NCBI GenBank assembly: GCA_964583165.1
Contig: CAZOVK010000001.1
Coordinates: 112,037-176,036 of the forward strand
DNA from: CAZOVK01 sp964583165
GTDB lineage: Bacteria; Bacillota; Clostridia; Lachnospirales; WRAX01
Direction of reading: 5' to 3'
Length of the DNA: 64,000 nt
Shown here: piece by piece, positions 34,508 through 46,381 of the stretch
Layout: each line of letters begins with the position of its first letter
How positions within the stretch are numbered: position 1 is the stretch's first letter
Notes under the pieces: generated by a model
Database searches by the model: none
What the model was told of the DNA's origin: nothing
Seen by the model: only the letters and a program-made list of their open reading frames with translations
Position numbers and translations under genes: made by a program

Positions 34508-35434
34508 TTAAGCGTATTGTGACTTAATGCGCGGGTCAATGAACCCGTACAAAATGTCAACAATCAGATTAACAATCGAGAAGCAAACAGAGAAGACGAT
34601 GACGCAACCCAAAACCATCGGTATATCGCGCCCTTGAATAGACGCAATGAGCAAACGCCCGATACCGGGCCATGCGAAAACAGTTTCAGTCAGAACCGAA
34701 CCGCCCAGAAGCTCACCGATTCTGATACCCGTAACGGTAATCGTGGGGATAAGCGCGTTTTTGAGCGCGTGTTTGCGTATAACTACGCCCTGTGAGATAC
34801 CCTTAGCGCGAACGGTACGTATGTAATCTTGACGGATGGTTTCTAACATAGATGAACGCGTGATACGCGCGATTGACGCCATGTTTAAGAAACCAAGCGC
34901 GGTGGCGGGCAAAACCAAGCTCTTCCAGCCTTCTGAACCCGAAACAGGGAACCAACCCAACTGGAGTGAGAAGAACAGAACCAAGAGCAGACCCAGCCAG
35001 AATACGGGCATTGATACGCCCAGAAGGGCTACAAACATACTCACGCCGTCAACCCAAGTATTCTGTTTGACAGCCGCGACTACGCCCAGCGGAATCGCCA
35101 AACAGATAGAGATGACAATAGCGGTAACCGCCAAACGCATGGTATTCGGGAAACGCGCCCAGATTTCCTCCGATACGGCGTTCTTTGTCTTGTAAGAGTT
35201 ACCCATGTCGCCTGTCGCGAGCTTAAACATATAACGCCCATACTGTACGATAACGGGGTCGTTCAGCCCCATTTCTTCACGGAGTTTTTCCTTTGCTTCG
35301 TTCGTCGCCTGCTCGCCCAAGATGATACTGACGGGGTCGCCGGGAGCAAGGCTCATGATGAAGAAAACAATCATGGTTACGCCGATAAGTACGGGGATAA
35401 GTGAAATCAGTCTTTTCAGAATAAACTTAATCAA
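34508..35434 (-). CDS. oppB: oligopeptide ABC transporter permease OppB
   Basis: 308 residues from TTG 35434, which stands 7 nt after GGGGGA; six more upstream codons are open but badly spaced. The first helix LISLIPVLIGVTMIVFFI is followed by LAPGDPVSIILG and, later, the coupling loop DYIRTVRAKGISQGVVIRKH. Typical DppB/OppB. It follows a terminator-like hairpin after oppA, so its level is probably lower than that of the binding protein. Confidence 0.92.
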   Translation of the reverse strand: MIKFILKRLISLIPVLIGVTMIVFFIMSLAPGDPVSIILGEQATNEAKEKLREEMGLNDPVIVQYGRYMFKLATGDMGNSYKTKNAVSEEIWARFPNTMRLAVTAIVISICLAIPLGVVAAVKQNTWVDGVSMFVALLGVSMPVFWLGLLLVLFFSLQLGWFPVSGSEGWKSLVLPATALGFLNMASIARITRSSMLETIRQDYIRTVRAKGISQGVVIRKHALKNALIPTITVTGIRIGELLGGSVLTETVFAWPGIGRLLIASIQGRDIPMVLGCVIVFSVCFSIVNLIVDILYGFIDPRIKSQYA

Positions 35435-35462
35435 AAGGCATTCCCCCAACAACTATTTCTCG

Positions 35463-35487
35463 AAAAAGGGCGGACGTAAGTCCGCCC
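35463..35487 (-). terminator. intercistronic terminator between oppA and oppB
   Basis: On the minus strand GGGCGGAC pairs with GTCCGCCC (35480-35487 / 35468-35475), followed by TTTTT. Partial termination here would keep the binding protein in excess over the permease. Confidence 0.75.
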
Positions 35488-35529
35488 CTGTTGTCCAGCC
35501 AAGGTTACTGCAAAATCTCTTGTATCAAA

Positions 35530-37143
35530 TTACTTCCAGTATACGTCGCTGAAACGGAGGTCGCCGCCCGCATTGACTTTAACGCCGTCAAGACCGGAGT
35601 TGAACGCTCTGATAACCATGTTCTGGTAAAGCGGAACCTGGGAGTTGACCTGGTTCAGCAATGTGCAAAGTTCTTCAAGAACCTTAGCGCATTCTGTGGG
35701 GTCAAGCGTGCTCGATGCCTTAGCGATAAGCGCGTCAACATCTGGGTTGTTAAGTCTTGTTTTGTTAGAAGCGTTGATTGAGCTGGAGTCATAAACGCCC
35801 TGTACATAACCAAGCATACTGCTGGATGTGAAGCCGCCGATAGCGCCTGTGTAGTCGCCCTTAGCAGTTACGTCAAGGTATGTCGCAAGGTCCATAGTTA
35901 CAAGCTCAACATTGATACCAAGCTCAAGCAGGTTAGCTTGAATAACCTCGCCCGCGCGTTTCTTCACGTCGTTTGAGCAGATAATCGGGAATTTAACGTC
36001 AGCGGGGTTAACGCCGGACTCTTCAAGAAGCTTTTTCGCAAGCTCGATGTCGCGTTTCGTGGAAACAGCGCCATTTTCTGTTGAGCCGGGGAAGCCCATA
36101 GGAGTCTGGGAGTATGCCGGAACAGCGAAGTTGTTAAGCGCGACGGCTACAACGGCTTCTTTGTCAATAGCGGCATTGAGGGCTTCGCGGAATTTCTGGT
36201 TGCTGAAATTCGGAAGCTCGTTGTTAAGCATAAGGAAGTTGTGGGATGTACCGGCAATCGCGATAACGTCTGTAGCCGGGTTATCTTGAAGCTTCTGAAC
36301 GTCCATAGCTTCAACTTCTACAACAAAGTCAACTTCGCCGGCTTCAAGGGAGATAGTACGGGAGCTACCCTCGGGGATAATTCTCCAGACCATGTTCTTG
36401 ATTTGGGGCATAGCTTCTTTGTCGAAGTAGTTATCGTTCGATACGAACTCAAGGCGGTCGCCGAGTGTCCATTTAACGAGTTTGTACGCGCCTGTGCCGA
36501 TAGGCTCTTTGTTGAAGTCATGACCAGACTCAATGAGCTTTTTCGGGAGGATGTTGTTGCCGTGGTGCGTAAGGTCCATAAGCAGGTTAGCCTGCGGGCC
36601 GTCTGTGTCAAGCTGAATCGTGTAATCGTCGATAACAGTGACTGTGCCGCTCGATTTACCATACTGGGAAACTTCGGGGCTGACCTTGCAAAGCTCAAGA
36701 GAGGCCTTAACGTCTTCAGCCTTCATCTCGTCGCCATTGTGGAACAGAACACCCTTTTTAAGGTGAATAATCCACTGTGTGTCAGATTTGGTTTCAAAGC
36801 TTTCAGCCAAATCGACAACGACTTCCATGTTCTCGTTGACACGGAACAAGCTGTTGTATGTAAGCTGATTCATGTAGCTACCCGCAACGGCATTGTGACC
36901 AACACTCGTAAGCGAGGGAGTTTCGTTCTCTGTGGCAATAATAATGGTGTCTTTAGCGCCGCTGACAGGTTGTGAAGCCGCAGGTGTTGATGAAGTCGCC
37001 GGGCTGTTGCTAGGTTGGCTAGCTGCCGGTGTCGGTGCTGTTGAGCCGCTCGGTGACGGAGAAGCGTTGCCTCCGCAAGCGGTAAGCGCGAACATCATTA
37101 CGCCTATCAGCAGTAAAGAAATTGTTCTCGTTACTTTTTTCAT
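35530..37143 (-). CDS. oppA: peptide-binding lipoprotein (SBP family 5)
   Basis: 537 residues. Lipoprotein signal peptide with lipobox LTAC (Cys at about 23), then a Ser/Pro/Thr-rich linker to residue ~60 and an SBP_bac_5 domain (VVDLAESFETKSDTQWIIHL, later FREALNAAIDKEAVV). It captures peptides outside the membrane and delivers them to OppBC. The substrate could also be a dipeptide or nickel-type ligand; the operon order favours oligopeptides. Confidence 0.92.
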   Translation of the reverse strand: MKKVTRTISLLLIGVMMFALTACGGNASPSPSGSTAPTPAASQPSNSPATSSTPAASQPVSGAKDTIIIATENETPSLTSVGHNAVAGSYMNQLTYNSLFRVNENMEVVVDLAESFETKSDTQWIIHLKKGVLFHNGDEMKAEDVKASLELCKVSPEVSQYGKSSGTVTVIDDYTIQLDTDGPQANLLMDLTHHGNNILPKKLIESGHDFNKEPIGTGAYKLVKWTLGDRLEFVSNDNYFDKEAMPQIKNMVWRIIPEGSSRTISLEAGEVDFVVEVEAMDVQKLQDNPATDVIAIAGTSHNFLMLNNELPNFSNQKFREALNAAIDKEAVVAVALNNFAVPAYSQTPMGFPGSTENGAVSTKRDIELAKKLLEESGVNPADVKFPIICSNDVKKRAGEVIQANLLELGINVELVTMDLATYLDVTAKGDYTGAIGGFTSSSMLGYVQGVYDSSSINASNKTRLNNPDVDALIAKASSTLDPTECAKVLEELCTLLNQVNSQVPLYQNMVIRAFNSGLDGVKVNAGGDLRFSDVYWK

Positions 37144-37201
37144 AATTCACCCCTCAAATTATTTAGAAAAGCACTCAAAGTAATTGCTTTTCTTATCATA
37201 C

Positions 37202-37229
37202 ATTATACACAAAATTGCGTTTATTGCAA
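37202..37229 (-). promoter_or_regulatory. promoter of the opp operon
   Basis: On the minus strand TTGCAA (37229-37224), a 16-nt spacer and TATAAT (37207-37202), about 55 nt upstream of the oppA start. Confidence 0.6.
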
Positions 37230-37556
37230 GAGGGAATTTTACTTTTAGGAGAGGTAACGGCAAGTACAGCGTGTGAACATGTTCATAAGTGCTGAGATTT
37301 TGGTGTATGTTATTGTGCAAAGGGTAGAATTCATCGCGTTTACAAATCAAAATGACTATTACACCAATGGTTTATCCGGTCGATAGTTCCAACTGTTTTT
37401 GGGTTAAATTACTGTCTTCTCACAATGTTAGTAGTCTTTCGTGCATTAAATCGCGCCCCCGATTTATTTAATCACAATTTTTCTGATTTATTACGCATTA
37501 ACTCAATATCAGTTATAGTAGTTTCAAACCTTATAAGAAATACCTGACGATTTCCA
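37230..37556. other. non-coding stretch between opp promoter and the LytM gene
   Basis: AT-rich, about 330 bp, with no supported gene on either strand. It contains only the upstream region of the opp promoter and, at its far end, the terminator of the LytM gene. Confidence 0.4.
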
Positions 37557-37584
37557 ATAAAAAAGGCGAGGTAAGCCCCGCCTT
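37557..37584 (-). terminator. terminator of the SpoIIQ-like gene
   Basis: On the minus strand AAGGCGGGG pairs with CCTCGCCTT through one G-U pair (37576-37584 / 37563-37571), followed by TTTTTT overlapping the stem base. Confidence 0.75.
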
Positions 37585-37595
37585 TCCTCATTACA

Positions 37596-38489
37596 TTACT
37601 TCGCAACCAACACGGCCTGTGGGTCAACGCACGCGCTGTCCTTTTCGACCTTAAACTCGAGGTGACTGCCGAGCAGTACGCCATAGATTGTTGGTTCTGC
37701 CACGCCGCCTAGGATGCTACCCTTCTCAACTACATCGCCCGCTTTGACTAAAACTGTGTCTTGCAGCTGGCTGTATGTAGTTACCCAGCCGTTGCCGTTG
37801 TCAATGACTACAAAGTTGCCTTTTTCACGCGAATAACCGACCTCTTTGACCGTTCCGTCCGCCGACGCTAGTACAACAGCACCGACAGGGGATTCTATAC
37901 AGATGTTGGTATTCGTGCGGTATTGCTCTAGCGTTATATCATACACGCTGTGTTCGGGGCTAAACGGCATTACGATTTCCCCAATGACGGGCCACATCAT
38001 GCTCTGCGTGCCGTCAAACGGTGTTGCCGATAGGGAATAAGTCGCCGTGTCCTCGGGTTGAAGTTCAAAGGTTTCAATAGCTCCGTCTTCGTTCTCGTCT
38101 TCTGCGTTTGCTTCGTCATCCGCATCGTTTTCGTTGTCAGCGGTTATGGGCTTGTCGCTCTGTGACATAACCGCCCGCAAGTCTTCAAACTCATTTACAT
38201 ACGCATTAAACGGGTCTTCGGAGTTACCTGTTGCGTAAGGGTTGTTCGTATCGCTGTAGCTGTACGAGCTGGAATAATCCGCGCCGCCAATCTCTGGTTC
38301 GAGCATTTGGCCGCTTGACTGCGGGGCCTGAGAGCCTTGGGGCGTGGGTGTTGTAGACGGGCTGGCTTTGCCGTTGTTAAGCCCAATCACCACAGCCAAA
38401 GAGAGCATTACCGCTACGCTTGAATACAGCGCGATATAGAACCCCTTTGATTTGAGAAGTTCGGGAATGCTTTTCTTGCTTTCCTTCAT
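37596..38489 (-). CDS. M23/LytM-domain membrane protein, SpoIIQ-like, degenerate metal site
   Basis: 297 residues from ATG 38489 (GGAGGTG 10 nt upstream). One membrane helix (~18-38), a low-complexity acidic linker (~40-160) and a LytM fold (~165-297, with SADGTVKEVGYSREKGNFVV). The zinc motif HxxxD is replaced by TNTNIC (192-197), and HxH reads HLE (276-278), so peptidase activity is unlikely. This architecture resembles SpoIIQ, the forespore-side partner of SpoIIIAH during engulfment. The name is not certain. Confidence 0.6.
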   Translation of the reverse strand: MKESKKSIPELLKSKGFYIALYSSVAVMLSLAVVIGLNNGKASPSTTPTPQGSQAPQSSGQMLEPEIGGADYSSSYSYSDTNNPYATGNSEDPFNAYVNEFEDLRAVMSQSDKPITADNENDADDEANAEDENEDGAIETFELQPEDTATYSLSATPFDGTQSMMWPVIGEIVMPFSPEHSVYDITLEQYRTNTNICIESPVGAVVLASADGTVKEVGYSREKGNFVVIDNGNGWVTTYSQLQDTVLVKAGDVVEKGSILGGVAEPTIYGVLLGSHLEFKVEKDSACVDPQAVLVAK

Positions 38490-38568
38490 TTGTTTAACAC
38501 CTCCGAAAGTATTATTGCCGCCCAAAAATCCCATTATTCACAGATTTTAGAAAATTTGGAAAAACAAG

Positions 38569-38602
38569 AAAAAAGGCATCCGCTCTTTAGGTCGCGAATG
38601 CC
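38569..38602 (-). terminator. terminator of cutC
   Basis: On the minus strand GGCATTCGC pairs with GCGGATGCC (38594-38602 / 38575-38583) with one G-U pair, followed by TTTTTT. Confidence 0.8.
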
Positions 38603-38632
38603 ACGAAGGTGTTTCTGCATAACAATATGTCT

Positions 38633-39313
38633 CTAAAATTGGGTTTTGATAAGCCCAATGGTCTTTGTGACCTTTTCAAGCGGTGTTTCGGCCATGTATG
38701 GTTTCGTAGAAAGATGAACCTGTGTTACACCCGTTTTCTGTATCAACTCAACCACATTATCCTTGTCAACGCCACCTCCTGCGAGGATTTCAATGCGCCC
38801 CGCCGCTTTCTCCACATATCCCCGTATCCTTTCGGCGGCTTTGACGGCGGGTTTTACGCGCCCTGACGTAAGAATTCGTGTAAAGCCGAGAGCAATTATG
38901 TCCTCCAATGCTTCAAACTCATCAGCCGTTTCATCAAACGCCATATGAAAAATCGCAATCTTGCCGTTCTGCTTGCACATCTCTACGAGCTTTTTGTTTC
39001 GCTCTACGTCAATATGCCCGTCACTAGTCAAAATCCCAAAAACAAGCCCCGCGATGTTAGTTTTAAGCATTTTCTCCGCATCCGATAACATCTGTGTATA
39101 CTCCGCGTCCGCAAACACAAAGTCACCGCCACGCGCCCTTAACATAGGCACAATACTAACCTCCGTTTCGAGCGCCGCCTCTATCAAATCCATAGGTGGC
39201 GTAAGCCCTCCAACGTCCATGCCCACGTTCAGCTCAATCCTATCTGCGCCCGCCGCTTTGGCAATAAAACAATCCTCCAAACAACCCGCGCAAACCTCAA
39301 CCAAAATACTCAC
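38633..39313 (-). CDS. cutC: CutC family protein
   Basis: 226 residues from GTG 39313, about 8 nt after AGGGGG. VEVCAGCLEDCFIAKAAGAD and RIELNVGMDVGGLTPP, then FHMAFDE, LTSGR and ILAGGGVDKDNV are CutC TIM-barrel motifs. The family was named for copper homeostasis but its enzymatic role is not settled. It is a single-gene unit, divergent from tRNA-Cys. Confidence 0.9.
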   Translation of the reverse strand: MSILVEVCAGCLEDCFIAKAAGADRIELNVGMDVGGLTPPMDLIEAALETEVSIVPMLRARGGDFVFADAEYTQMLSDAEKMLKTNIAGLVFGILTSDGHIDVERNKKLVEMCKQNGKIAIFHMAFDETADEFEALEDIIALGFTRILTSGRVKPAVKAAERIRGYVEKAAGRIEILAGGGVDKDNVVELIQKTGVTQVHLSTKPYMAETPLEKVTKTIGLIKTQF

Positions 39314-39349
39314 CGAAAAATCCCCCTTACATAAAATAATACAAAACAC

Positions 39350-39378
39350 TTGACAACGATAACAATTTCTATTAAAAT
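39350..39378 (+). promoter_or_regulatory. promoter of tRNA-Cys
   Basis: TTGACA (39350-39355), a 17-nt spacer and TAAAAT (39373-39378), 15 nt before the tRNA. Confidence 0.75.
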
Positions 39379-39393
39379 AGTCAAGTAGGAAAT

Positions 39394-39464
39394 GGCGCCA
39401 TAGCCAAGAGGTAAGGCAGAGGTCTGCAACACCTTCACCACCGGTTCAAATCCGGTTGGCGCCT
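39394..39464 (+). tRNA. tRNA-Cys (GCA)
   Basis: Acceptor GGCGCCA/TGGCGCC, anticodon loop CTGCAAC with anticodon GCA, T arm CCGGTTCAAATCCGG. 71 nt, CCA not encoded. Followed by a strong terminator. Confidence 0.95.
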
Positions 39465-39474
39465 CTCATGATAA

Positions 39475-39502
39475 ACCCCCAAAGAGTATTTGGGGGTATT
39501 TT
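39475..39502 (+). terminator. terminator of tRNA-Cys
   Basis: CCCCCAAA pairs with TTTGGGGG (39476-39483 / 39489-39496), followed by TATTTTATT. Confidence 0.8.
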
Positions 39503-39526
39503 ATTGTTTCTGGTATAAACTGTCTG

Positions 39527-40390
39527 TTATTCTTCGCTTTCAAGCAGTTGCCTGTAATGTTCAAGCTGTGACATCTGAGTGGCGGGGAGTTGTGGGTAAT
39601 GGGGATTTATGTCTTCCATTAAATCGAGTAGGGCTTCGCTGATGAGAAGCCTCGCAAACCACTTCTTGTCGGCGGGGATAACATACCATGGGGCGTGTTT
39701 GCCGGCTGTGGCGTTTATGGCAAGCTCGTAGGCATCTTGATATTCCTCCCAGAAGGCGCGCTCTTTAATGTCACCCTCGGAGAATTTCCAGTTTTTGGAC
39801 TTGTCTTCTATGCGGGAGAGGAAGCGGCGTTTTTGCTCATCTTTTGAGATGTTAAGGAAGAACTTGATGACGCGGATGCCGTTTTCGTGGAGGTATTGTT
39901 CGAAGTGGCGGATTTGAGCATAACGGCGTTCAATGATGTTACCGTCCTTGCAACGCTTGGGTAGGTTCTGATGCTCATATAGTTTATGAACACGCGCAAT
40001 CAGAACGTCTTCGTAGTAGGAGCGGTTAAAAATCGCGATTTTGCCGCGAGCGGGTAGGCATTTCGTGGCACGCCAAAGAAAGTCGTGTGAGGCTTCCTCT
40101 GACGATGGGACTTTGAAGCTGAATACGTCAATGCCTTGGGGGTTTACGCCACCCATGACGTGTTTGACGGCGCCGTCCTTACCAGCGGCATCCATGGCTT
40201 GAAAGATTATGAGAATGCCCTCGCGCCCGTCGGCGTAAAGGCGGTCTTGGAGGGCTTCAATACGGGCTAGGTTTTCGGCCATCATCTTTTCGCCTGTGGT
40301 TCTGTCCTTAATACCGCCTGTGTCGCGCGTGTCGAATTTCTTGTGTGAGTATTTGCCGTCGCCGTCGTATCTGTAGTCGCGCAGGTTCAT
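39527..40390 (-). CDS. polyphosphate:nucleotide phosphotransferase, PPK2 family
   Basis: 287 residues, single PPK2 domain. Walker A region QAMDAAGKDGAVKHVMGGVNPQG (motif AMDAAGKDG then VNPQG), lid region and Walker B FNRSYYEDVLIARVH. This pattern is that of the PPK2 enzymes that use polyphosphate to phosphorylate nucleotides. ATG 40390 follows AGGGGATG. It is 4 nt downstream of the MgtC gene and probably shares its transcript. Confidence 0.92.
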   Translation of the reverse strand: MNLRDYRYDGDGKYSHKKFDTRDTGGIKDRTTGEKMMAENLARIEALQDRLYADGREGILIIFQAMDAAGKDGAVKHVMGGVNPQGIDVFSFKVPSSEEASHDFLWRATKCLPARGKIAIFNRSYYEDVLIARVHKLYEHQNLPKRCKDGNIIERRYAQIRHFEQYLHENGIRVIKFFLNISKDEQKRRFLSRIEDKSKNWKFSEGDIKERAFWEEYQDAYELAINATAGKHAPWYVIPADKKWFARLLISEALLDLMEDINPHYPQLPATQMSQLEHYRQLLESEE

Positions 40391-40394
40391 GTTT

Positions 40395-41063
40395 TCATCC
40401 CCTAGTTACAAAAGTTATTACGCTTAGTTGTGTAAGTTCTTCGATAATTGAGCTGTGTGTCGTGTGTTTTCCGAGCTGAAGTGTGAGTGTGAAGCCGATT
40501 AAGTCGGCTGAGTAGCGTGTGGCTTCTGTATCGGTTATCGCGGCATCCAATTGGGTTAGGCGAGTTCTGACAGCGGCGAAGTCGGACGTGTTTTTGAGCT
40601 CAAAATAGACGAGCATGATGCGCCGTCTGTTCTTGATTGCGTCTTCGTATCGCCCAACAAGCACGAACACCGCGTAAATCGCTACGCCGCCGCAAATTGC
40701 ACCGAGGTAGAAGCCCACGCCGATAGCTAGGCCGATACTGGCCGCCGCCCACAGACCTGTGGCAGTGGTCAGCCCTTTGACATGGCGTTTGCCCGTGACA
40801 ATTATCGTGCCAACGCCGAGAAAGCCTATGCCGCTGATGACTTGCGCGCCCATACGTGAAGGGTCAACGCTTGAAGAGATGTATTCGAAGATAAACTGGT
40901 TCGTGAGCATGGTCATACACGCACCCATACAGATGAGTATATGGGTTTTGATGCCCGCGTTCTGATGGCGGTATTCTCGCTGATAGCCGATAGAGCCGCC
41001 AATGATGACGGACAGCGCGATTCGTAGAGCTACTGTCGCGAGGTTGATTCGGTCTATATCCAT
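40395..41063 (-). CDS. MgtC/SapB family membrane protein
   Basis: 222 residues. Four or five N-terminal membrane helices, with IGGSIGYQREYRHQNAGIKT, ILICMGACMTML and GIGFLGVGTIIV motifs typical of MgtC/SapB, then a C-terminal ACT-like cytoplasmic domain from about residue 145. The family affects Mg2+ adaptation and ATP synthase activity in other bacteria. ATG 41063 follows AGGTGAT. Confidence 0.9.
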   Translation of the reverse strand: MDIDRINLATVALRIALSVIIGGSIGYQREYRHQNAGIKTHILICMGACMTMLTNQFIFEYISSSVDPSRMGAQVISGIGFLGVGTIIVTGKRHVKGLTTATGLWAAASIGLAIGVGFYLGAICGGVAIYAVFVLVGRYEDAIKNRRRIMLVYFELKNTSDFAAVRTRLTQLDAAITDTEATRYSADLIGFTLTLQLGKHTTHSSIIEELTQLSVITFVTRG

Positions 41064-41076
41064 TTTCTGTTATCAC

Positions 41077-41460
41077 CTAGCAGTTATGTGTGTTTTTGTC
41101 ATACCAATGGATAAGTTCCCCACATTTCGTGCATGTATTCTCTTTTGTGACACGTGCTACCCATTCGTCTACGCCATGTTCTTTCATGTATGTAAGGTCA
41201 GCGATAACGCGGGAGTGGTGACCGATGCCGGCTTTGATGTGTTTTATAGAGAATGCCTCTAAGCGCAGACACGGAAAAGCTTGGCATTCATAACAGCGGG
41301 TGACATTGTGTTCTTTGGCGCAATCGCGAAAGCCGTTCGGACAAACGGTACATTCGCCCGTCAGTTTGTTTGACAGGCAGCCGTGGCATTTTTCGGGGAA
41401 TTGCGGGCAAGTGCCGCAAAATAGACCACAAATGGCGGCGGTATTATTATCTGTCTTCAA
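41077..41460 (-). CDS. DUF3795 cysteine-rich protein
   Basis: 127 residues from TTG 41460, 8 nt after GGGGG. Thirteen or so cysteines in CGLFCGTCPQFPEKCHGC, CTVCPNGFRDC, CYECQAFPC and CTKC arrangements define DUF3795, a presumed metal or iron-sulfur binding family of unknown function. It lies 13 nt upstream of the MgtC gene, in the same direction. Confidence 0.85.
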   Translation of the reverse strand: MKTDNNTAAICGLFCGTCPQFPEKCHGCLSNKLTGECTVCPNGFRDCAKEHNVTRCYECQAFPCLRLEAFSIKHIKAGIGHHSRVIADLTYMKEHGVDEWVARVTKENTCTKCGELIHWYDKNTHNC

Positions 41461-41488
41461 AATGAAAACCCCCATTTCGAAAACGGTG

Positions 41489-41520
41489 AAAAAAGACAGC
41501 GCAAACTGGGCTGTCTTTTT
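41489..41520. terminator. terminator at the end of the atp operon
   Basis: AAAAAGACAGC and GCTGTCTTTTT (41490-41500 / 41510-41520) form a perfect 11-bp stem with A and T flanks, so it can act in both directions. It stands 20 nt past the atpC stop. Confidence 0.85.
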
Positions 41521-41539
41521 CTCGTATAGTTAGTGCCAA

Positions 41540-41956
41540 CTATTTTCTATCCTTCAAAAGCGGGTATGAACTGACATCAAGGCGCACAAGCGCACGGCGC
41601 AAGTTTCTTTCAGCCGCACGGTGGTCGGCCGCGTCGTCCTTTTCTTCAAGCTGGCGCAATGCGCGTTCCTTTGCTTCCATTGCGCGTTGGATGTCGATTT
41701 CGTCCATGCGTTCGGCCGCGTCTGACATTATGGTCACGCGGTCGGGCAGTACCTCGGCATAGCCACCCAAGACCGAATAGATTATCTCTTCCTCGCCGTC
41801 ACGGATTTTGAGCGCACCATAGCCCAAGGCGGCTATAACGGGTTCATGGTTCGGCAATATTCCCATGTCGCCGTTCACGGTTCTCATTATCACCATGTCA
41901 ACGTCTTTGTCCAGCAGATTACGTGACGGAGATACAATCCGCAGATGCAGTTTCAT
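41540..41956 (-). CDS. atpC: ATP synthase epsilon subunit
   Basis: 138 residues. The beta-sandwich N-terminal domain (VDMVIMRTVNGDMGILPNHEPV) precedes a C-terminal two-helix domain with ERALRQLEEKDDAADHRAAE. It is part of the F1 central stalk and an inhibitor of ATP hydrolysis. Last gene of the operon, adjacent to atpD with 1 nt between. Confidence 0.93.
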   Translation of the reverse strand: MKLHLRIVSPSRNLLDKDVDMVIMRTVNGDMGILPNHEPVIAALGYGALKIRDGEEEIIYSVLGGYAEVLPDRVTIMSDAAERMDEIDIQRAMEAKERALRQLEEKDDAADHRAAERNLRRALVRLDVSSYPLLKDRK

Positions 41957-41957
41957 A

Positions 41958-43373
<1,416 letters not shown>

Positions 43374-43399
43374 CTATTCCGAAACGCAGTATGCGTTTC

Positions 43400-44260
43400 T
43401 TACAGGGCGTTCGCGCCGCCCACGATTTCGTTGATTTCCTGTGTAATCGCGGCTTGACGGGCGCGGTTATATATGATACCCAAATCGCCGATGAGTTCGT
43501 CGGCGTTTTCTGTCGCGGAGTCCATAGCGGTCATTCTTGCGCCCAGCTCACAGGCGGCGGCTTCGACCATTGCCGAGAAAATGCGCGTGTTGATGTATTT
43601 CGGTATTATCTGCCCCAAGGCGGCTTCTGCCGATGGCTCATAGTTCATCATGCGGTATGCCTTCAAATCGTCTTCGTTCAGCTCAATGCCTGACGGGTCA
43701 ACGGGGAGCATTCTGATGAGCGTAGGCGTTTGTGTCAGAGCCGATTGAAACATCGTATAAGACAGCCAAACAGAGCCGACTTGCTTCGTTTCAAACAATT
43801 CAACCGCCACTTCGCCGACAGCCAAAGCGTCCTCATAGAACGGGTTTTCGGATATACCCGTGAACGACTTAACGACATTGCGCCCCCGCCTTCTGAAGTA
43901 GTCACGCGCTTTCATGCCGATAGTCAGAACCATTGAGTTGGGCTTCTCGTCCATGAGCGCAAGCGCGGGCTTACTGACATTGACGTTATACCCGCCGCAA
44001 AGACCCCTGTCGCCCGCAATGACGATAATGAGCGCATTCTCCGCGCCGTTTTCATGCAAGAACGGGTGATTGACACTCTGTGCGTGGTATGCGATAGAAG
44101 CCATGATGCGCTTGGTTTCTTGCAAGAACGGTAAGGTCTGGTCAAGGCGTGATTTCGCCTTGTTGAGCTTACTCGCCGCGACGAGGTTCATGGCCTTTGT
44201 AATCTGGCGCGTATTCTGAACGCTCTTTATGCGGTTTTTTATATCACGTGTTGACGGCAT
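43400..44260 (-). CDS. atpG: ATP synthase gamma subunit
   Basis: 286 residues. N-terminal DIKNRIKSVQNTRQITKAMN and C-terminal MTAMDSATENADELIGDLGI with RQAAITQEINEIVGGANAL are gamma-subunit signatures of the rotating central stalk. Lies between atpA and atpD. Confidence 0.96.
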   Translation of the reverse strand: MPSTRDIKNRIKSVQNTRQITKAMNLVAASKLNKAKSRLDQTLPFLQETKRIMASIAYHAQSVNHPFLHENGAENALIIVIAGDRGLCGGYNVNVSKPALALMDEKPNSMVLTIGMKARDYFRRRGRNVVKSFTGISENPFYEDALAVGEVAVELFETKQVGSVWLSYTMFQSALTQTPTLIRMLPVDPSGIELNEDDLKAYRMMNYEPSAEAALGQIIPKYINTRIFSAMVEAAACELGARMTAMDSATENADELIGDLGIIYNRARQAAITQEINEIVGGANAL

Positions 44261-44290
44261 AATTGTTCATCCTCTCTTGATAGGCTTGAA

Positions 44291-45808
<1,518 letters not shown>

Positions 45809-45835
45809 CTACTTCTCTTAGAATTGAACCAAACC

Positions 45836-46381
45836 TTATTCATTGCCGGCGCTATCGATTAACGCCGTTTTCATGCTTCTAAGACTGTTTCTCATGCTCA
45901 AATCCAAAACGCGCCCCATAACTTCAACCTTGATGCCCGCGAGTAACGTGGGGTCAACGATGCAAACGGGGGTGACGCGCTTAGACAACTTCGCTTCCAA
46001 TATGCGCACTACTTTATCGAGCTGAACCTTATCCATAACGGCGGCTGTGAAAATCTTCGCGCTTACTTCATTGTTATGCGCGGCGATTTGAGCCAAAAAC
46101 GCGTCTAATACGTCAGTAATGAGCGAACCGTGGTTCTTTTTGATTAACAGCTCCATGATGTTTATAAGCTCGGGGCATACAGTTGTGCTGTAGATAATCT
46201 CAACAAGCCTATACTTCTCTTCGGGCGCAACGGCGGGGTGGGCGAGCAGAGCCTTTAAATCTGGGTTTTCTTCGAGTGAGCTACGCAGAAACGCCGCCTG
46301 TTCGCGGAATTCGTTCAGACTTTTTGACTCACTTGCGGCATCATAAAGGGCTGTTGCATAGCGTTCGACTAACTCAGCCAT
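45836..46381 (-). CDS. atpH: ATP synthase delta subunit
   Basis: 181 residues. N-terminal helical domain (ERYATALYDAASE), and a C-terminal DPTLLAGIKVEVMGRVLDLS motif typical of F1 delta/OSCP. It links F1 to the b-subunit stator. It overlaps atpF by 13 nt. Confidence 0.93.
   Translation of the reverse strand: MAELVERYATALYDAASESKSLNEFREQAAFLRSSLEENPDLKALLAHPAVAPEEKYRLVEIIYSTTVCPELINIMELLIKKNHGSLITDVLDAFLAQIAAHNNEVSAKIFTAAVMDKVQLDKVVRILEAKLSKRVTPVCIVDPTLLAGIKVEVMGRVLDLSMRNSLRSMKTALIDSAGNE

Noticed and set aside
36241..36975. 244-residue plus-strand frame inside oppA
   Set aside because: Antisense to a clear binding-protein gene; composition is typical of a shadow frame.
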